DNA of 64,000 nt from Nocardiopsis sp. YSL2 (GTDB lineage: Bacteria > Actinomycetota > Actinomycetes > Streptosporangiales > Streptosporangiaceae). The stretch covers positions 186,001 to 250,000 of the forward strand of contig NZ_JAMOAO010000001.1 of the NCBI RefSeq assembly GCF_030555055.1, read 5' to 3'. Under the pieces are notes generated by a model. It did not search any database and was not told the origin of the DNA. It saw only the letters and a list, made by a program, of their open reading frames with translations. Shown in pieces: positions 16,940 through 26,890 of the stretch (its first letter is position 1; each line of letters begins with the position of its first letter). The position numbers and the translations under genes are program-made.

Positions 16940-17778
16940 CGCCCGCACGCATCCGCACGCTCGCCTGGCACGCGCTGGTCCTGGCGATCCTGCTGGTCAT
17001 GCTCTACCCGCTGGCGTGGATGCTGGCCAGCAGCCTCAAGCCCAGCCGCGAGATCGTCACGAGCATCACGCTCATCCCGCGGACCTGGGAGTGGAGCAAC
17101 TACGCGGCCGCGCTCGAACCGCGCGTGGGCGTCCCGGTGTGGCGCTTCTTCCTCAACACCACGCTCATCTCGGTGGGCGCGGTGCTGGGCAACGTCCTCA
17201 CCTGCTCCCTGGCCGCCTACGCCTTCGCCCGCCTGCGCTTTCGCCTGCGCACGCCGATGTTCGCGTTCATGCTGGCCACGATCATGCTGCCGTACCACGT
17301 CGTGCTGATCCCGCAGTACACGATCTTCCAGCAGCTGGGCATGGTCGACACCTTCTGGCCGCTGGTCCTGCCCAAGTTCCTGGCCACCGACGCCTTCTTC
17401 GTCTTCCTCATGGTGCAGTTCGTCCGACAGCTGCCCCAGGACCTGGACGAGGCCGCGCGCATCGACGGCTGCGGACCGTTCCGGATCTTCACGCTGGTGA
17501 TCCTGCCGCTGCTGCGCCCCGCGCTCATCACCACGGCGATCTTCACCTTCATCTGGACCTGGAACGACTTCTTCCAGCAGCTGATCTACCTGTCCTCGCC
17601 GGACCACTACACGCTGCCGCTGGCACTGCGGCTGTTCGTCGACACCCAGGAGTCGGTGGCGAACTTCGGCCCGATGTTCGCGCTCTCGGTGCTCTCGATG
17701 CTGCCGGTGCTGCTGTTCTTCGCCGCCTTCCAGCGCTACCTGGTCGACGGCATGGCGACCTCGGGTCTGAAGGGGTGA
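16936..17778 (+). CDS. Sugar ABC transporter permease (MalG/YesQ-type)
   Basis: This 280-residue protein is the second permease subunit. It has an N-terminal helix (LVLAILLVMLYPLAWMLASS), a run of helices, and the EAA loop LDEAARIDGCGPFRIFTLVI near residue 180. The C-terminal GMATSGLKG tail is characteristic of the MalG/CUT1 subfamily. The ATG at 16936 overlaps the previous stop (ATGA), and the coding frame upstream of this point belongs to no conserved protein. A YesL-like membrane protein gene follows after 6 bp. Together these make one transcription unit with the binding protein. Confidence 0.92.
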   Translation: MTPARIRTLAWHALVLAILLVMLYPLAWMLASSLKPSREIVTSITLIPRTWEWSNYAAALEPRVGVPVWRFFLNTTLISVGAVLGNVLTCSLAAYAFARLRFRLRTPMFAFMLATIMLPYHVVLIPQYTIFQQLGMVDTFWPLVLPKFLATDAFFVFLMVQFVRQLPQDLDEAARIDGCGPFRIFTLVILPLLRPALITTAIFTFIWTWNDFFQQLIYLSSPDHYTLPLALRLFVDTQESVANFGPMFALSVLSMLPVLLFFAAFQRYLVDGMATSGLKG

Positions 17779-17784
17779 GGTGAG

Positions 17785-18354
17785 GTGTTCCCACGCCTGG
17801 GCCTGTTCGCCGAATCCCTGCTGGTCGGGGTCCTGACCGCGCTGGTGGCGCTCCTGGTCGTCCCGGCCCTGGCGGCGGTCGCCGCCGGATGCGCGGTCCT
17901 GCGCGAGTCACGGACCGGGCCGGCGGGCGTCGCGCTGTTCGCCGCGCGCCTGCGGGAGGCCCTGCGCGCCGGTCCGCCCGTCCTGCTCCTGCCGCCGACG
18001 GCCGCGGCCGTGCTCCTGGTGGGCTACGGGGCGGCCGGGGCGGGCCTTCCCGGTGCCGGTGTGTGGTCCGCTGCCGCCGCCGCGGCCGTCGTCGCGGCCG
18101 CGGCGGCGCTGCTGCGCATCGCGGCGTGCTGGCGCCCGGGCCTGGACTGGCGCGGCACGGCCCGCGCCGGTGCCGACCGGATCACCGGCGACCTGTACGG
18201 GTCGGCCCTGGTGGTCCTGGCGGTGGTCGCGGCCGCGGTGATCGGCACGGCCGTGCCGATCATGGCGCCGCTGGTGCTGGGGCAGGTGCTGCTGGCCGCC
18301 GCGGCCGTGGAGGTACGCGCCGAGGGAAGGGAGGCCGTCCGGACCACGGGGTGA
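17785..18354 (+). CDS. Small multi-spanning membrane protein, DUF624/YesL-like
   Basis: This 189-residue protein has five predicted hydrophobic stretches (for example LLVGVLTALVALLVVPALAA near the start and ALVVLAVVAAAVIGTAVPIM near the end) separated by short Arg-rich loops. It resembles the DUF624 (YesL/YesV) proteins found next to CUT1 sugar transporters in pectin-use operons, but identity cannot be settled by eye. Function of that family is unknown; a helper of the transporter is assumed. GTG 17785 sits behind GGTGAGGTGAG and only 6 bp after the permease stop. Composition is strongly biased to Ala, Val and Leu. Confidence 0.7.
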   Translation: MFPRLGLFAESLLVGVLTALVALLVVPALAAVAAGCAVLRESRTGPAGVALFAARLREALRAGPPVLLLPPTAAAVLLVGYGAAGAGLPGAGVWSAAAAAAVVAAAAALLRIAACWRPGLDWRGTARAGADRITGDLYGSALVVLAVVAAAVIGTAVPIMAPLVLGQVLLAAAAVEVRAEGREAVRTTG

Positions 18355-18421
18355 TCGAACGGGGCGGGGGTCCCGGCAGTTCACGTCCGGCTCCACACGA
18401 GCCGGTGGAAAGGCACCACAC

Positions 18422-21223
18422 GTGCACGAGCAGACAGGCACACAGGAGAGCGCGAGGACGGAATACGTCCGGCGCGACGTCCTCAAGGGCATGGCCGCCA
18501 CCGGGGTGGCCGTCCCGCTCACCACGATGGCGATGGACGCGGGCTGGGGCGGGACGGCCGCCGCCGCGGCCCTGCCCACCGAACCCGCCGGTGCGCCCGA
18601 CGTCGGTGTCCGGTGGCTGGAGGGCGTGCCCTCCGAGCTCCCCGGCGCGACCTGGGGCACGCCCTGGCCCAAGGGCGCCGTCGCGGAGGGGGCCTCCTTC
18701 GCCCTCCACGGCGCGGACGGCACGGCCGTTCCCCTGCAGACCTGGCCGACCGCGTTCTGGCCGGACGGGACGGTGAAGTGGACCGGCCACGCCATCCCCG
18801 GTTCGGTGGCCGCCCATGAGGAGTACACGCTGGGCGAGGGGACACCGGCCGAGCCGGAGTCGGCGGTGTCGGTCTCGACCGGCGGCCGGGAGGTGACCGT
18901 GTCCACCGGCGTGATCACGGCGAGGATCCCCACCCGGGGCCAGTACGTGGTCTCCAGTGTGGAGCGCGACGGGGTCACCATCGCCACGGACGGCGAGCTG
19001 GTCGCGCTCAAGCAGGACGACATCGTCGACGACATCGAGGCCGCGCCGGCCCGCCGGCACGCCTACAGGAGCTGGATCGACGAGGTGACGGTCGAACAGG
19101 AGGGCCCGGTGCGCGCGGTGGTGCGCGTGGAGGGCACCCACCGCGCCGCGCGCCGGGGGAAGGTGAACGGGCGCCGGGGGTGGCTGCCGTTCACGCTGCG
19201 GCTGTACTTCTTCGCCGGATCGGACTCCTTCCGCGTGGTGCACAGCTTCGTCCTGGACAGCGACGGCACCACGGACTTCGTGGCAGGCCTGGGCGTGCGG
19301 TTCTCCGTACCGATGCGCGACGAGCTCTACAACCGGCACGTGCGGCTGCTCTCGGGCGGCGAGCGCATGGTGGCCGAAGCCGTCCAGGGCGTGACGGGGC
19401 TGCGCCGCGACCCGGGCGCGCAGGTGCGGGCCGCGCAGGTCGCCGGGGAACGGCTCCCCGACATCGGCACGTGGGACCCGCGGGTCGGCGAGTGGATGCA
19501 CTACGTGCCCGCCTGGGGCGACCACACGCTGAGCCAGCTCACCTCCGAGGGGTTCTCCGTACGCAAGCGCACGGCCCCCGGGCACGGGTGGGTTCCGGTC
19601 GACCAGGGCCGGCGCGCCGCGGGTACCGGATACGTGGGCGGTGTCGGCGGCGGGCTGGTGTTCGGCATGCGCGACTTCTGGCAGCGCCACCCGGCGCAGC
19701 TTGACGTGCGCGGCGCCCACACCGACGAGGCGCAGGCGACGATCTGGATGTGGTCGCCCGAGGCCGGTCCGATGGACACGCGCTTCTACCACGACGGCAT
19801 GGGCCAGGACACCCACGCCGACCAGCTCGACGGCCTCAAGATCACCTACGAGGACTACGAACCCGGCTTCGGCACGCCCCACGGCATCGCCAGGACCACG
19901 GAGCTGACGTTCTGGGCCGTGGCGGCCACGCCCTCGGCCGAGCGCCTGGGCGCAATGGGGCGCACGGTGAGCGCGACCCCGCAGATCGTCAACTCGACGT
20001 CGCACCTGACCTCGGCGGGCGTGTTCGGCGGCCTGTTCGCGCCGGTGGACCGCTCCGACCCCGCCCAGGCCGAGATCGAGGCCAACCTCGACTTCCTCTT
20101 CGACTACTACTCCGCGCAGGTCGAGCAGCGCCACTGGTACGGGTTCTGGGACTACGGCGACATCATGCACACCTTCGACGAGGACCGGGAGGTGTGGCGG
20201 TACGACGTCGGCGGGTACGCCTGGGACAACTCCGAGCTCTCTCCCGACCTGTGGCTGTGGTACGCCTACATGCGCTCGGGGCGCGCGGACGTGTTCCGCA
20301 TGGCCGAGGCGATGACGCGGCACACCGGCGAGGTGGACGTGTACCACCTGGGCCCGTGGGCGGGGCTCGGCACCCGCCACAACGTGCAGCACTGGGGGTG
20401 CAGTGCCAAGCAGCAGCGCATCTCCACGGCCGGGTACCGCCGGATGTTCTACTTCCTGACCGCCGACGAGCGCACCGGAGACCTGATGCGCGCCCTGGTG
20501 GACTCCGACGAGACGTTCCTGGCGCTGGACCCGCTGCGCAAGATCCGCACCGAGCCCTACGAACCGGACCGCAACGCGCTGGCGATCGGCCTGGGCACGG
20601 ACTGGAGCGGCCTGGCGTTCGCCTGGCTGACCGAGTGGGAGCGCCGCGGGCCCAAGGCGGAGACCGCCGAGGCCAAGCTGCGCGGAACGATGGAGTCGAT
20701 CGCCGCCATGCCCAACGGGTTCATCCAGGGAGAGGGGCTCTACGACCTGGACACCGGGGTGTTCGCCGAGGCGGAGCCCGCGGTGGGCGTGAGCCACCTG
20801 TCGGCGATGTTCGGCCAGGTGGAGGTGTGCGCCGAGCTGATCGATCTGGTGGACATGCCCGAGTTCGAGCAGGCGTGGCTGCAGTACTGCCGTCTGTACA
20901 ACGCCAGTCGCGACGAACAGACGGCCGAGGTGGGCGAGCACTTCGGCCACCTCATCCTGCGCCAGGGCCACTCCCGGCTGGACGCCTACGCCGCGGTGCG
21001 GCTGGGCGAGGACTCCTACGCCTCGCGCGCGTGGGACCGGTTCCTCAATCCCCAGGACGGCTGGGAGTACGCGCACGACCGCGACTGGAGCTCGACGGAG
21101 TCCGAGCGCACCCTCAACCCGGCGGACAGCGCGCCGTGGGTGTCGACCAACACCACGGCGCTGTTCGGGCTGGCCGCGATCCAGAACCTGGCGCTGATCG
21201 GCGACAAACTGCCGCGTACCTAG
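18422..21223 (+). CDS. Tat-exported exo-rhamnogalacturonan lyase (PL26-like)
   Basis: This large protein of 933 residues is likely a secreted polysaccharide lyase that trims rhamnogalacturonan I. A twin-arginine signal is visible (EYVRRDVLKGMAATGVAVPL, cleavage after about residue 45). The start of the mature part, VRWLEGVPSELPGATWGTPW, is the characteristic opening of the PcRGLX-like exo-rhamnogalacturonan lyase family, followed by a beta-rich domain and an alpha/alpha toroid with Trp- and Tyr-rich sugar-binding stretches such as WYGFWDYGDIMHTF. GTG 18422 has GGAAAGG upstream. It belongs to the cluster with the ABC importer; a hairpin (21285-21328) separates it from the esterase gene. The assignment to PL26 is from family memory, not a search. 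Confidence 0.8.
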   Translation: MHEQTGTQESARTEYVRRDVLKGMAATGVAVPLTTMAMDAGWGGTAAAAALPTEPAGAPDVGVRWLEGVPSELPGATWGTPWPKGAVAEGASFALHGADGTAVPLQTWPTAFWPDGTVKWTGHAIPGSVAAHEEYTLGEGTPAEPESAVSVSTGGREVTVSTGVITARIPTRGQYVVSSVERDGVTIATDGELVALKQDDIVDDIEAAPARRHAYRSWIDEVTVEQEGPVRAVVRVEGTHRAARRGKVNGRRGWLPFTLRLYFFAGSDSFRVVHSFVLDSDGTTDFVAGLGVRFSVPMRDELYNRHVRLLSGGERMVAEAVQGVTGLRRDPGAQVRAAQVAGERLPDIGTWDPRVGEWMHYVPAWGDHTLSQLTSEGFSVRKRTAPGHGWVPVDQGRRAAGTGYVGGVGGGLVFGMRDFWQRHPAQLDVRGAHTDEAQATIWMWSPEAGPMDTRFYHDGMGQDTHADQLDGLKITYEDYEPGFGTPHGIARTTELTFWAVAATPSAERLGAMGRTVSATPQIVNSTSHLTSAGVFGGLFAPVDRSDPAQAEIEANLDFLFDYYSAQVEQRHWYGFWDYGDIMHTFDEDREVWRYDVGGYAWDNSELSPDLWLWYAYMRSGRADVFRMAEAMTRHTGEVDVYHLGPWAGLGTRHNVQHWGCSAKQQRISTAGYRRMFYFLTADERTGDLMRALVDSDETFLALDPLRKIRTEPYEPDRNALAIGLGTDWSGLAFAWLTEWERRGPKAETAEAKLRGTMESIAAMPNGFIQGEGLYDLDTGVFAEAEPAVGVSHLSAMFGQVEVCAELIDLVDMPEFEQAWLQYCRLYNASRDEQTAEVGEHFGHLILRQGHSRLDAYAAVRLGEDSYASRAWDRFLNPQDGWEYAHDRDWSSTESERTLNPADSAPWVSTNTTALFGLAAIQNLALIGDKLPRT

Positions 21224-21284
21224 ACCGTGTTCCGCGCGGCGGTCTCTCGCCCACTCGAAGGCCATCGAGGAACACCCCCCGGAA

Positions 21285-21328
21285 CGTGGGTCCGGGGCGT
21301 CCCTCCCCGGGGTGTCCCCGGACCCACG
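21285..21328 (+). terminator. Hairpin between lyase and esterase genes
   Basis: A perfect 13-bp inverted repeat (CGTGGGTCCGGGG and its complement) with an 18-nt loop lies 61 bp after the lyase stop. It may end or attenuate the upstream transcript. Confidence 0.65.
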
Positions 21329-21401
21329 GGCCCGCACCCGCGAGGCCCCGCACGGCTCCACTCCCCTTCTCCCCCGTCCCCCTCGACCCCTGGAGAACGC
21401 A

Positions 21402-22535
21402 GTGCGCACCAACCATCTGATCACCGGGCTCGCCGCCCTCGCCCTGGCCGCATCGGTGGCCGCGCCCGCCCACGCCGCCCCGCCCCGGCAGGGCCTGGGT
21501 CCGGCTCCGCACCCCGCCCCCGCGCTCCTGGAGGAGTGCACCGGAACGGCGCCCGTGGTCTGCCGCTTCGACGTCGACCCCGGCCGGTACGACGTGACCG
21601 TCCGCCTCGGCGGCGCCGAGGCCGCCCACACGGCCGTGTGGGCCGAGGCCCGCCGGCTGATGGTCCCCGCCACCGCGACGGAGGCCGGCCACACGCACCG
21701 GGCGACCTTCACCGTCGACGTCCGCGATCCGGAGGGCGAACCCACCGGCGGGGGCGGTCCCGGCGAGCCCGGGCTCACCCTGGTCTTCGACGGCCCGGCC
21801 CCCGAGGTCGACGCGGTCGGGCTCGCGCCCGTGCCCGACGGACGGTCCGACCTCTACCTCCTGGGCGACTCCACCGTCACCGACCAGGGCAGCCACCCCT
21901 ACACCGGCTGGGGCCAGATGCTGCCCGCCCACTACCGGCACGGCCTGGCCGTCGCCAACTACGCCGATTCCGGGGAGAGCAGCGGATCCGTGCTCGCCCA
22001 CCCGGCCCTGCTGCCCGCGGTCGAGCAGCGGCTCGCACCCGGTGACACGGTCCTGTACCAGGTCGGGCACAACGACAAGCAGACGAGCGCGGAGGAGTTC
22101 CGCGCGAACCTGACCGCAGCCGTCACACGCATCCGCGCCACCGGTGCCGAACCCGTCCTGGTGACCCCGGTGGTGCGGCGCTGGTTCACCGGCGACCGGC
22201 TCAACGAGGTGGGCCTGATCGTCAACGGCCTCGGGGTGGACCTGCCCGCGGAGATGCGCGCGGTCGCCGCAGCCGAGGGCACCGCTCTCATCGATCTGAC
22301 CGAGCTGAGCCGTGAGGTGGTCGAAGGGCTGGGGCCGGAGGCCGCCAAGGACCTGTACCTGACCCGCGAGCTGCGTGACGACACCCACCTGTCGATCGCC
22401 GGAGCCGCGGTGGTGTCGGACCTGGTGGCCGCCGAACTGCGCGCCCAGGGGCTGGTGCCCGAGCGCGTCGAGGTGCGCACGGAGATCGGCCGCGCCGAGG
22501 ACGCCGGAACCGGCGAGCGGGAGATCAGGCCCTAG
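21402..22535 (+). CDS. rhgT: Secreted SGNH hydrolase, rhamnogalacturonan acetylesterase-like
   Basis: This 377-residue secreted protein should remove acetyl groups from rhamnogalacturonan. A Sec signal peptide (LITGLAALALAASVAAPAHA) ends in AHA. A beta-sandwich-like region of about 110 residues precedes the catalytic domain, where the four SGNH blocks are clear: LGDSTVTD (nucleophile Ser), YADSGESSGS, GHND, and DDTHLS (Asp and His). The GDSTV opening is typical of rhamnogalacturonan acetylesterases such as RhgT/YesT. GTG 21402 has GGAG 6 nt upstream; the ATG at 21312 has none and lies in the hairpin. It completes the pectin cluster; a bidirectional terminator follows. Confidence 0.85.
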   Translation: MRTNHLITGLAALALAASVAAPAHAAPPRQGLGPAPHPAPALLEECTGTAPVVCRFDVDPGRYDVTVRLGGAEAAHTAVWAEARRLMVPATATEAGHTHRATFTVDVRDPEGEPTGGGGPGEPGLTLVFDGPAPEVDAVGLAPVPDGRSDLYLLGDSTVTDQGSHPYTGWGQMLPAHYRHGLAVANYADSGESSGSVLAHPALLPAVEQRLAPGDTVLYQVGHNDKQTSAEEFRANLTAAVTRIRATGAEPVLVTPVVRRWFTGDRLNEVGLIVNGLGVDLPAEMRAVAAAEGTALIDLTELSREVVEGLGPEAAKDLYLTRELRDDTHLSIAGAAVVSDLVAAELRAQGLVPERVEVRTEIGRAEDAGTGEREIRP

Positions 22536-22562
22536 TACCCCAACGGCCCCACCGGACACCAG

Positions 22563-22593
22563 GAGGCCGTCCCGCCGATGGCGGGACGGCCTC
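22563..22593. terminator. Bidirectional terminator between rhgT and dxs
   Basis: A perfect 14-bp stem with the loop GAT lies 28 bp after the esterase stop and 24 bp after the convergent dxs stop. Confidence 0.9.
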
Positions 22594-22616
22594 ACTCACG
22601 TCTGGGAGGGGGCGGG

Positions 22617-24542
22617 TCAGGCGGTCTCGTCGGCCAGTTCGTGGCCCTGGCCGGCCTCGGTGCGCCGCAGGACGGCCTCGGTGAGCTTGCGGGACAGCTC
22701 CTGGGGGGTCAGGCCCTGCTGCTGGAGGATGCGGTCGCGCTTGGCGTGGTCCAGGAACTCCTGCTCGATGCCGAACGTGCGCACGGGCACGTCGACGTCG
22801 TTGTCGCGCAGCAGGCGGGCCACGGCGTCGCCCACCGCTCCGGTGCGGCCGTTGTCCTCGATGACGGCGACCACACTGTGCTCGGCGGCCTCGGCCACCA
22901 GGGCCTCGTCCAGGGGCTTGACCCACACGGGGTCGATGACGCTGACGCCGATGCCCTGGTCGGCCATCCGGTCGGCGACCTCGCAGGCGACCTGGGCCAT
23001 CGTTCCCACGCCCACGATGAGCAGGTCGCGGGACCGGCCGCCCTCGGTGGCGCGGCGGAGCAGGTCCATGGAGCCGACCTTGTCCAGGGCGGGCAGGTCC
23101 TCGGCGACCGCGCCCTTGGGGTAGCGCACCACGGTCGGTGCGTCCTCGACGGCGACCGCCTCGCGCAGCGAGGTGCGCAGGCGCTCGGCGTCACGGGGAG
23201 CGGCCAGGCGCAGGCCCGGCACCACCTGGAGGATGGACATGTCCCACATGCCGTTGTGGCTGGCGCCGTCGTTGCCGGTGACGCCCGCGCGGTCCAGACA
23301 GAACGTGACGCCCTGGCGGTGCAGGGCGGCGTCCATGAGCACCTGGTCGAAGCAGCGGTTGAGGAAGGTGGCGTAGACGGCCACCACGGGGTGCAGGCCG
23401 TTCATGGCCATGCCCGTGGCCGACGTGGCGGCGTGCTGTTCGGCGATGCCGACGTCGAAGATGCGGTCGGGGTGGGCTGCGGCGAACTTGTGCAGCCCGG
23501 TCGGGTGGAGCATGGCCGCGGTGATGGCGACGACGTCCTCGCGCTCCGCGCCGATCTCCACCATCGTGTCGGCGAAGACCGAGGTCCACTTGACGACGTT
23601 GGGGCCGGGCTTGGCCTCACCGGTGGCGGCGTCGAAGGGGCCGGGCGCGTGGAACTGGTCCTCGTCGTGGTTCTCCGCGGGGGCGTAGCCCTTGCCCTTC
23701 TGGGTGAGGCAATGGACGATCACGGGCCCGCCGAAGTCGCGCGCGCGACGCAGCGCCTTCTCCAGGGCCTGCTCGTCGTGGCCGTCGATGGGGCCGAGGT
23801 ACTTCAGGCCCAGGTCCTCGAACATCATCTGCGGCTGGATGGCGTCCTTGACGCCCTTCTTGAGACCGTGCAGGGCCTCGTAGAGGGGCTGGCCGACCAC
23901 GGGTGTGCGGTTGAGGGTGGTCTTGGCCAGGTCGAGCGCCTGCTCGTAGCCGGGGGCCAGCCGCAGGGAGGACAGGTGGTCGGCGAGGCCGCCCCGGGTG
24001 GGCGAGTAGGAGCGGCCGTTGTCGTTGACCACCACGACCAGGCGGCGGTTCTTCCTCTCCGCGATGTTGTTGAGCGCTTCCCAGGCCATACCGCCGGTCA
24101 GGGCGCCGTCGCCGATCACCGCGACCACGGTGCGGTCCGTGCGCCCCTGCACCTCGTTGGCCTTGGCCATGCCGTCGGCGTAGGACAGGGCGGTGGAGGC
24201 GTGGGAGTTCTCGATGAAGTCGTGTTCGGACTCGGCCCGCGAGGGGTAGCCGGACAGGCCGCCCTCCGACTTGAGGTTGCTGAAGTCGTGCCGACCGGTG
24301 AGGACCTTGTGCGCGTAGGCCTGGTGGCCGGTGTCGAAGAGGATCGGGTCCTTGGGGGAATCGAAGACGCGGTGCAGGGCGATGCTGAGCTCGACGACGC
24401 CCAGGCTCGGCCCCAGGTGGCCGCCGGTCTGGGCGCAGGAGACGACCAGGAAGTCCCTGATCTCCTGGGCCAGCGCAGGGAGCTGGTCGGCCGGGAGCCT
24501 CTTGAGCGCTTCCGGATTCTGTATCGACTCGAACAGTGCCAC
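22617..24542 (-). CDS. dxs: 1-deoxy-D-xylulose-5-phosphate synthase
   Basis: This 641-residue cytoplasmic enzyme condenses pyruvate and glyceraldehyde-3-phosphate, the first step of the MEP isoprenoid pathway, also supplying thiamine and pyridoxal precursors. The thiamine-diphosphate motif is present ([18 protein letters not shown]), as are [35 protein letters not shown] near the N-terminus, and the transketolase-like C-terminal half with [23 protein letters not shown] 24542 (GTG-GCA-CTG-TTC) gives the conserved beginning ALFESI; no Met is available nearby and the sequence upstream is unconserved. A single gene with the 14-bp terminator downstream. Location next to the xyl transport genes matches other actinomycetes. 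Confidence 0.96.
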   Translation of the reverse strand: MALFESIQNPEALKRLPADQLPALAQEIRDFLVVSCAQTGGHLGPSLGVVELSIALHRVFDSPKDPILFDTGHQAYAHKVLTGRHDFSNLKSEGGLSGYPSRAESEHDFIENSHASTALSYADGMAKANEVQGRTDRTVVAVIGDGALTGGMAWEALNNIAERKNRRLVVVVNDNGRSYSPTRGGLADHLSSLRLAPGYEQALDLAKTTLNRTPVVGQPLYEALHGLKKGVKDAIQPQMMFEDLGLKYLGPIDGHDEQALEKALRRARDFGGPVIVHCLTQKGKGYAPAENHDEDQFHAPGPFDAATGEAKPGPNVVKWTSVFADTMVEIGAEREDVVAITAAMLHPTGLHKFAAAHPDRIFDVGIAEQHAATSATGMAMNGLHPVVAVYATFLNRCFDQVLMDAALHRQGVTFCLDRAGVTGNDGASHNGMWDMSILQVVPGLRLAAPRDAERLRTSLREAVAVEDAPTVVRYPKGAVAEDLPALDKVGSMDLLRRATEGGRSRDLLIVGVGTMAQVACEVADRMADQGIGVSVIDPVWVKPLDEALVAEAAEHSVVAVIEDNGRTGAVGDAVARLLRDNDVDVPVRTFGIEQEFLDHAKRDRILQQQGLTPQELSRKLTEAVLRRTEAGQGHELADETA

Positions 24543-24814
24543 TGTCTCGTCAGTCCCCTCGTCCAGCGTGTCCGTCAACTGTGCCCTGACCGGCCCCCGA
24601 CATGGGCCGGAGTGGGCTACCGGCAGGTATCCATACCCGAGTTTATGGGCCTGATCCCACGGGTCCCGCCCAGGTCCGGCCGGAGGGGTCCGCACGGTCC
24701 GGTCCGGCCGTCCCACTCGGTGAGCCGCACCACACGCGTCGACGGCCCGCTCTCGGTTTGGGCGTACATTACCGCCTTTGGAAGGTGACATAGCCCCTCG
24801 CGCCCGAGCGCCGG

Positions 24815-25585
24815 CTAGCCGAGCACGGCCTGGACGAGCAGGCCCAGGGCCGAGGCGGTGACCACGCACAGCATCGCCAGGCGCAGCCACCCCGCGTCGA
24901 CCCACCGGCGCAGGAGGTTGCCCACCCCGAAACCGACGGCCACGCACGGGATCATCGCGAGCCCGGCCACCAGGGTGCGGGTGTCCATCTGCCCGCCCAC
25001 CGTCAGCGCGGCCAGCGACAGCGTGGCCCCGCACAGGAAGAACGCGGCCAGCGTCGCTCGGACCCTGGCGGGCGGCTCGTGCTGGTAGAGCAGTGCCATC
25101 GGCGGGCCGCCCACGGAGGTCGCGGTCCCGGCGAAGCCGGACAGGCACCCGGCGACCAGCAGGGACACCGGGGTGATCCGCACCCGGAAGGACCACACCG
25201 ACAGCGCCACGGCCGCGAGCACCATGGCGCCGACGACCCCGGCCAGGGCCCGGGGGGCCAGAGCGGCCACCACCCACACCGCCGCGATCGTGCCGGGCAG
25301 GCGTGCGGGCAGCCCCCAGGCGATGCCCCTCCAGTCCACGTGCCGCCACTCCTGCAGCAGGGTGAGCACCGGCAGCAGGACGGCGGCGATGAGCATCGCC
25401 CCCGGCATCAGCGTGGGGTCGAGGAAGGAGATGACCGGCGCGGCGACCAGGCCGAGACCGAGGCCGACGGCGCTCTGGACCGCGGCTCCGGCCAGGACGG
25501 CCGCTCCGGCGATGAGCAGCACCAGCCAGATGTCGGCGGAGCCGGCCAGCCCCTGGGCGGCGGGGCGTGCGATGTCTTCGATCAT
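24815..25585 (-). CDS. TauE/SafE-family sulfite exporter-like permease
   Basis: This is a 256-residue membrane protein with about eight helices in two repeats, opening with [20 protein letters not shown] and containing the family's paired Gly-rich segments [20 protein letters not shown] and [20 protein letters not shown]. TauE/SafE proteins move sulfite, sulfoacetate or other organic anions across the membrane; the substrate here cannot be told. ATG 25585 is the only reasonable start and has no obvious ribosome site. It lies 39 bp behind the StyA-like monooxygenase gene on the same strand, so co-transcription is possible though a TATAGC segment in the gap could be its own -10. Confidence 0.87.
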   Translation of the reverse strand: MIEDIARPAAQGLAGSADIWLVLLIAGAAVLAGAAVQSAVGLGLGLVAAPVISFLDPTLMPGAMLIAAVLLPVLTLLQEWRHVDWRGIAWGLPARLPGTIAAVWVVAALAPRALAGVVGAMVLAAVALSVWSFRVRITPVSLLVAGCLSGFAGTATSVGGPPMALLYQHEPPARVRATLAAFFLCGATLSLAALTVGGQMDTRTLVAGLAMIPCVAVGFGVGNLLRRWVDAGWLRLAMLCVVTASALGLLVQAVLG

Positions 25586-25624
25586 GAGGACGCCGAGGCT
25601 ATATCTCGATCCATCCGACCGGAA

Positions 25625-26890
25625 TTAGGAGATCGGGACATCGGATGTCCGTGCCGGGGCGGCGCGGCGGACGTCCTCCATGTAGGCGGTGGCGCGTTCG
25701 GGGTGCAGGAACCAGTCGATGAGACCGCTCGGGTCGGCGAAGGAGTCCGCGAAGCGGTCGGCGGTCCCCTGGTGGCGCTGCGCCAGCCGGTAGAGCTGCC
25801 ACACGTGCCGTGGACCGGTGAGCATCACCCTGCTCCAGGCGGTGACGTGGCGCGCGTGCCGCCAGTAGGCGGCGAAGGCGGCGCGCATGAAGGACTCGTC
25901 GAAGGGGCCCGGGCCCTGGTCGACGATGGCGCGGCGGTACACGTCCGCGCACAGGGAGGCCATGTTCGCCCCCTGGGCGGTGACCGGGTCGTTGGCCACG
26001 ACGGTGTCGGCCATGCCCAGGACCGGCGTGCCGTCGGACAGGTGGGCCACGGGCTCGCGCACCGCCGGGGTGTACCCGCCGCGCAGGGCGGCCCGGGGGT
26101 CGGCCAGGCGTGCCCCCGCGAGGCGTTCGTACTCCCAGGGCGCGTGCGCGCGGACCGCGTCGAGCACGCCCGCGAGCACCTCCCCCGCTCCGGCGCCCTC
26201 GGGCAGGTGCCGCTCCAGCGGACCACCGGCCACCGCCTCGACCAGGACCGCGTCGCACACCCCGTCCAGGGAGTACACGGGCAGGGTGAACACCTCCCCC
26301 GCCCCCGGCACGGCCGTGCGGGAGAGCAGGGCGCCGCCGGGGTGGGGGTCGGCGCCGCGGACGTAGGCGAGCATCAGCGAGCGCTGCGGCGCGGTGAAGG
26401 GCGAGCGCTCGGTCCTGAGGGGGAAGAGTCCGGACAGGCCGCCCCGGCCGGCGGCCACGACGACGAGCTCGTGGTCGGCGGCCAGGCGCTCCAGGTCGTC
26501 GGCGTCCGCGGAGCGACGCAGGTGGCGGCCGCCCGCCCGCGTGAACAGGTCCATCCAGGCCGGGAGCGCGAGCCGCTGGTCGACCGACCGGGCGGGCTCG
26601 GCGAGCCGTCCCGCGAAGGACAGCGTGGGTTCGCTCCCCCCGCGGGCGTCGGCCACGCGCACGCTCACGCCACCGATCGCCGGGGCGCGGTCGTCCCAGG
26701 GGAAGAGGCCGTGCCGGCGCAGGCGGCGCAGAGCGGGCCCGAACAGGCACTGGGTGGAGAGGACTCCTCCGTCTCGCACGTCCTGGGGGCCGTGTGGGCT
26801 GACCAGCGTCACGTCGTAGTCCTCGGCCAGCAGGCCGAGGGCGAGCTGGAGTCCGGACGGCCCGCCGCCGACGACGAGGATCCTGCGCAT
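25625..26890 (-). CDS. StyA-like FAD-dependent monooxygenase (styrene/indole monooxygenase family)
   Basis: This 421-residue flavoprotein starts directly with the FAD-binding fold RRILVVGGGPSGLQLALGLL. The segment RSVDQRLALPAWMDLFTRAG followed by DDLERLAADHELVVVAAGRG matches the arrangement in styrene monooxygenase StyA (VDYRL...ALEARGG...DLL VVCTGK), and GMADTVVANDPVTAQGANMA is the flavin-closing motif of this class. The enzyme should epoxidise or hydroxylate an aromatic substrate using reduced flavin. StyA needs a separate NADH:flavin reductase (StyB); none is encoded in the window. AAGGAG lies 4 nt before ATG 26890. It is probably co-transcribed with the downstream TauE/SafE gene. Confidence 0.78.
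   Translation of the reverse strand: MRRILVVGGGPSGLQLALGLLAEDYDVTLVSPHGPQDVRDGGVLSTQCLFGPALRRLRRHGLFPWDDRAPAIGGVSVRVADARGGSEPTLSFAGRLAEPARSVDQRLALPAWMDLFTRAGGRHLRRSADADDLERLAADHELVVVAAGRGGLSGLFPLRTERSPFTAPQRSLMLAYVRGADPHPGGALLSRTAVPGAGEVFTLPVYSLDGVCDAVLVEAVAGGPLERHLPEGAGAGEVLAGVLDAVRAHAPWEYERLAGARLADPRAALRGGYTPAVREPVAHLSDGTPVLGMADTVVANDPVTAQGANMASLCADVYRRAIVDQGPGPFDESFMRAAFAAYWRHARHVTAWSRVMLTGPRHVWQLYRLAQRHQGTADRFADSFADPSGLIDWFLHPERATAYMEDVRRAAPARTSDVPIS

Noticed and set aside
18260..21778. 1172-codon minus-strand frame opposite the lyase gene
   Set aside because: The plus strand has a Tat signal and family motifs; the antisense frame is His/Arg/Pro-rich noise spanning two genes.
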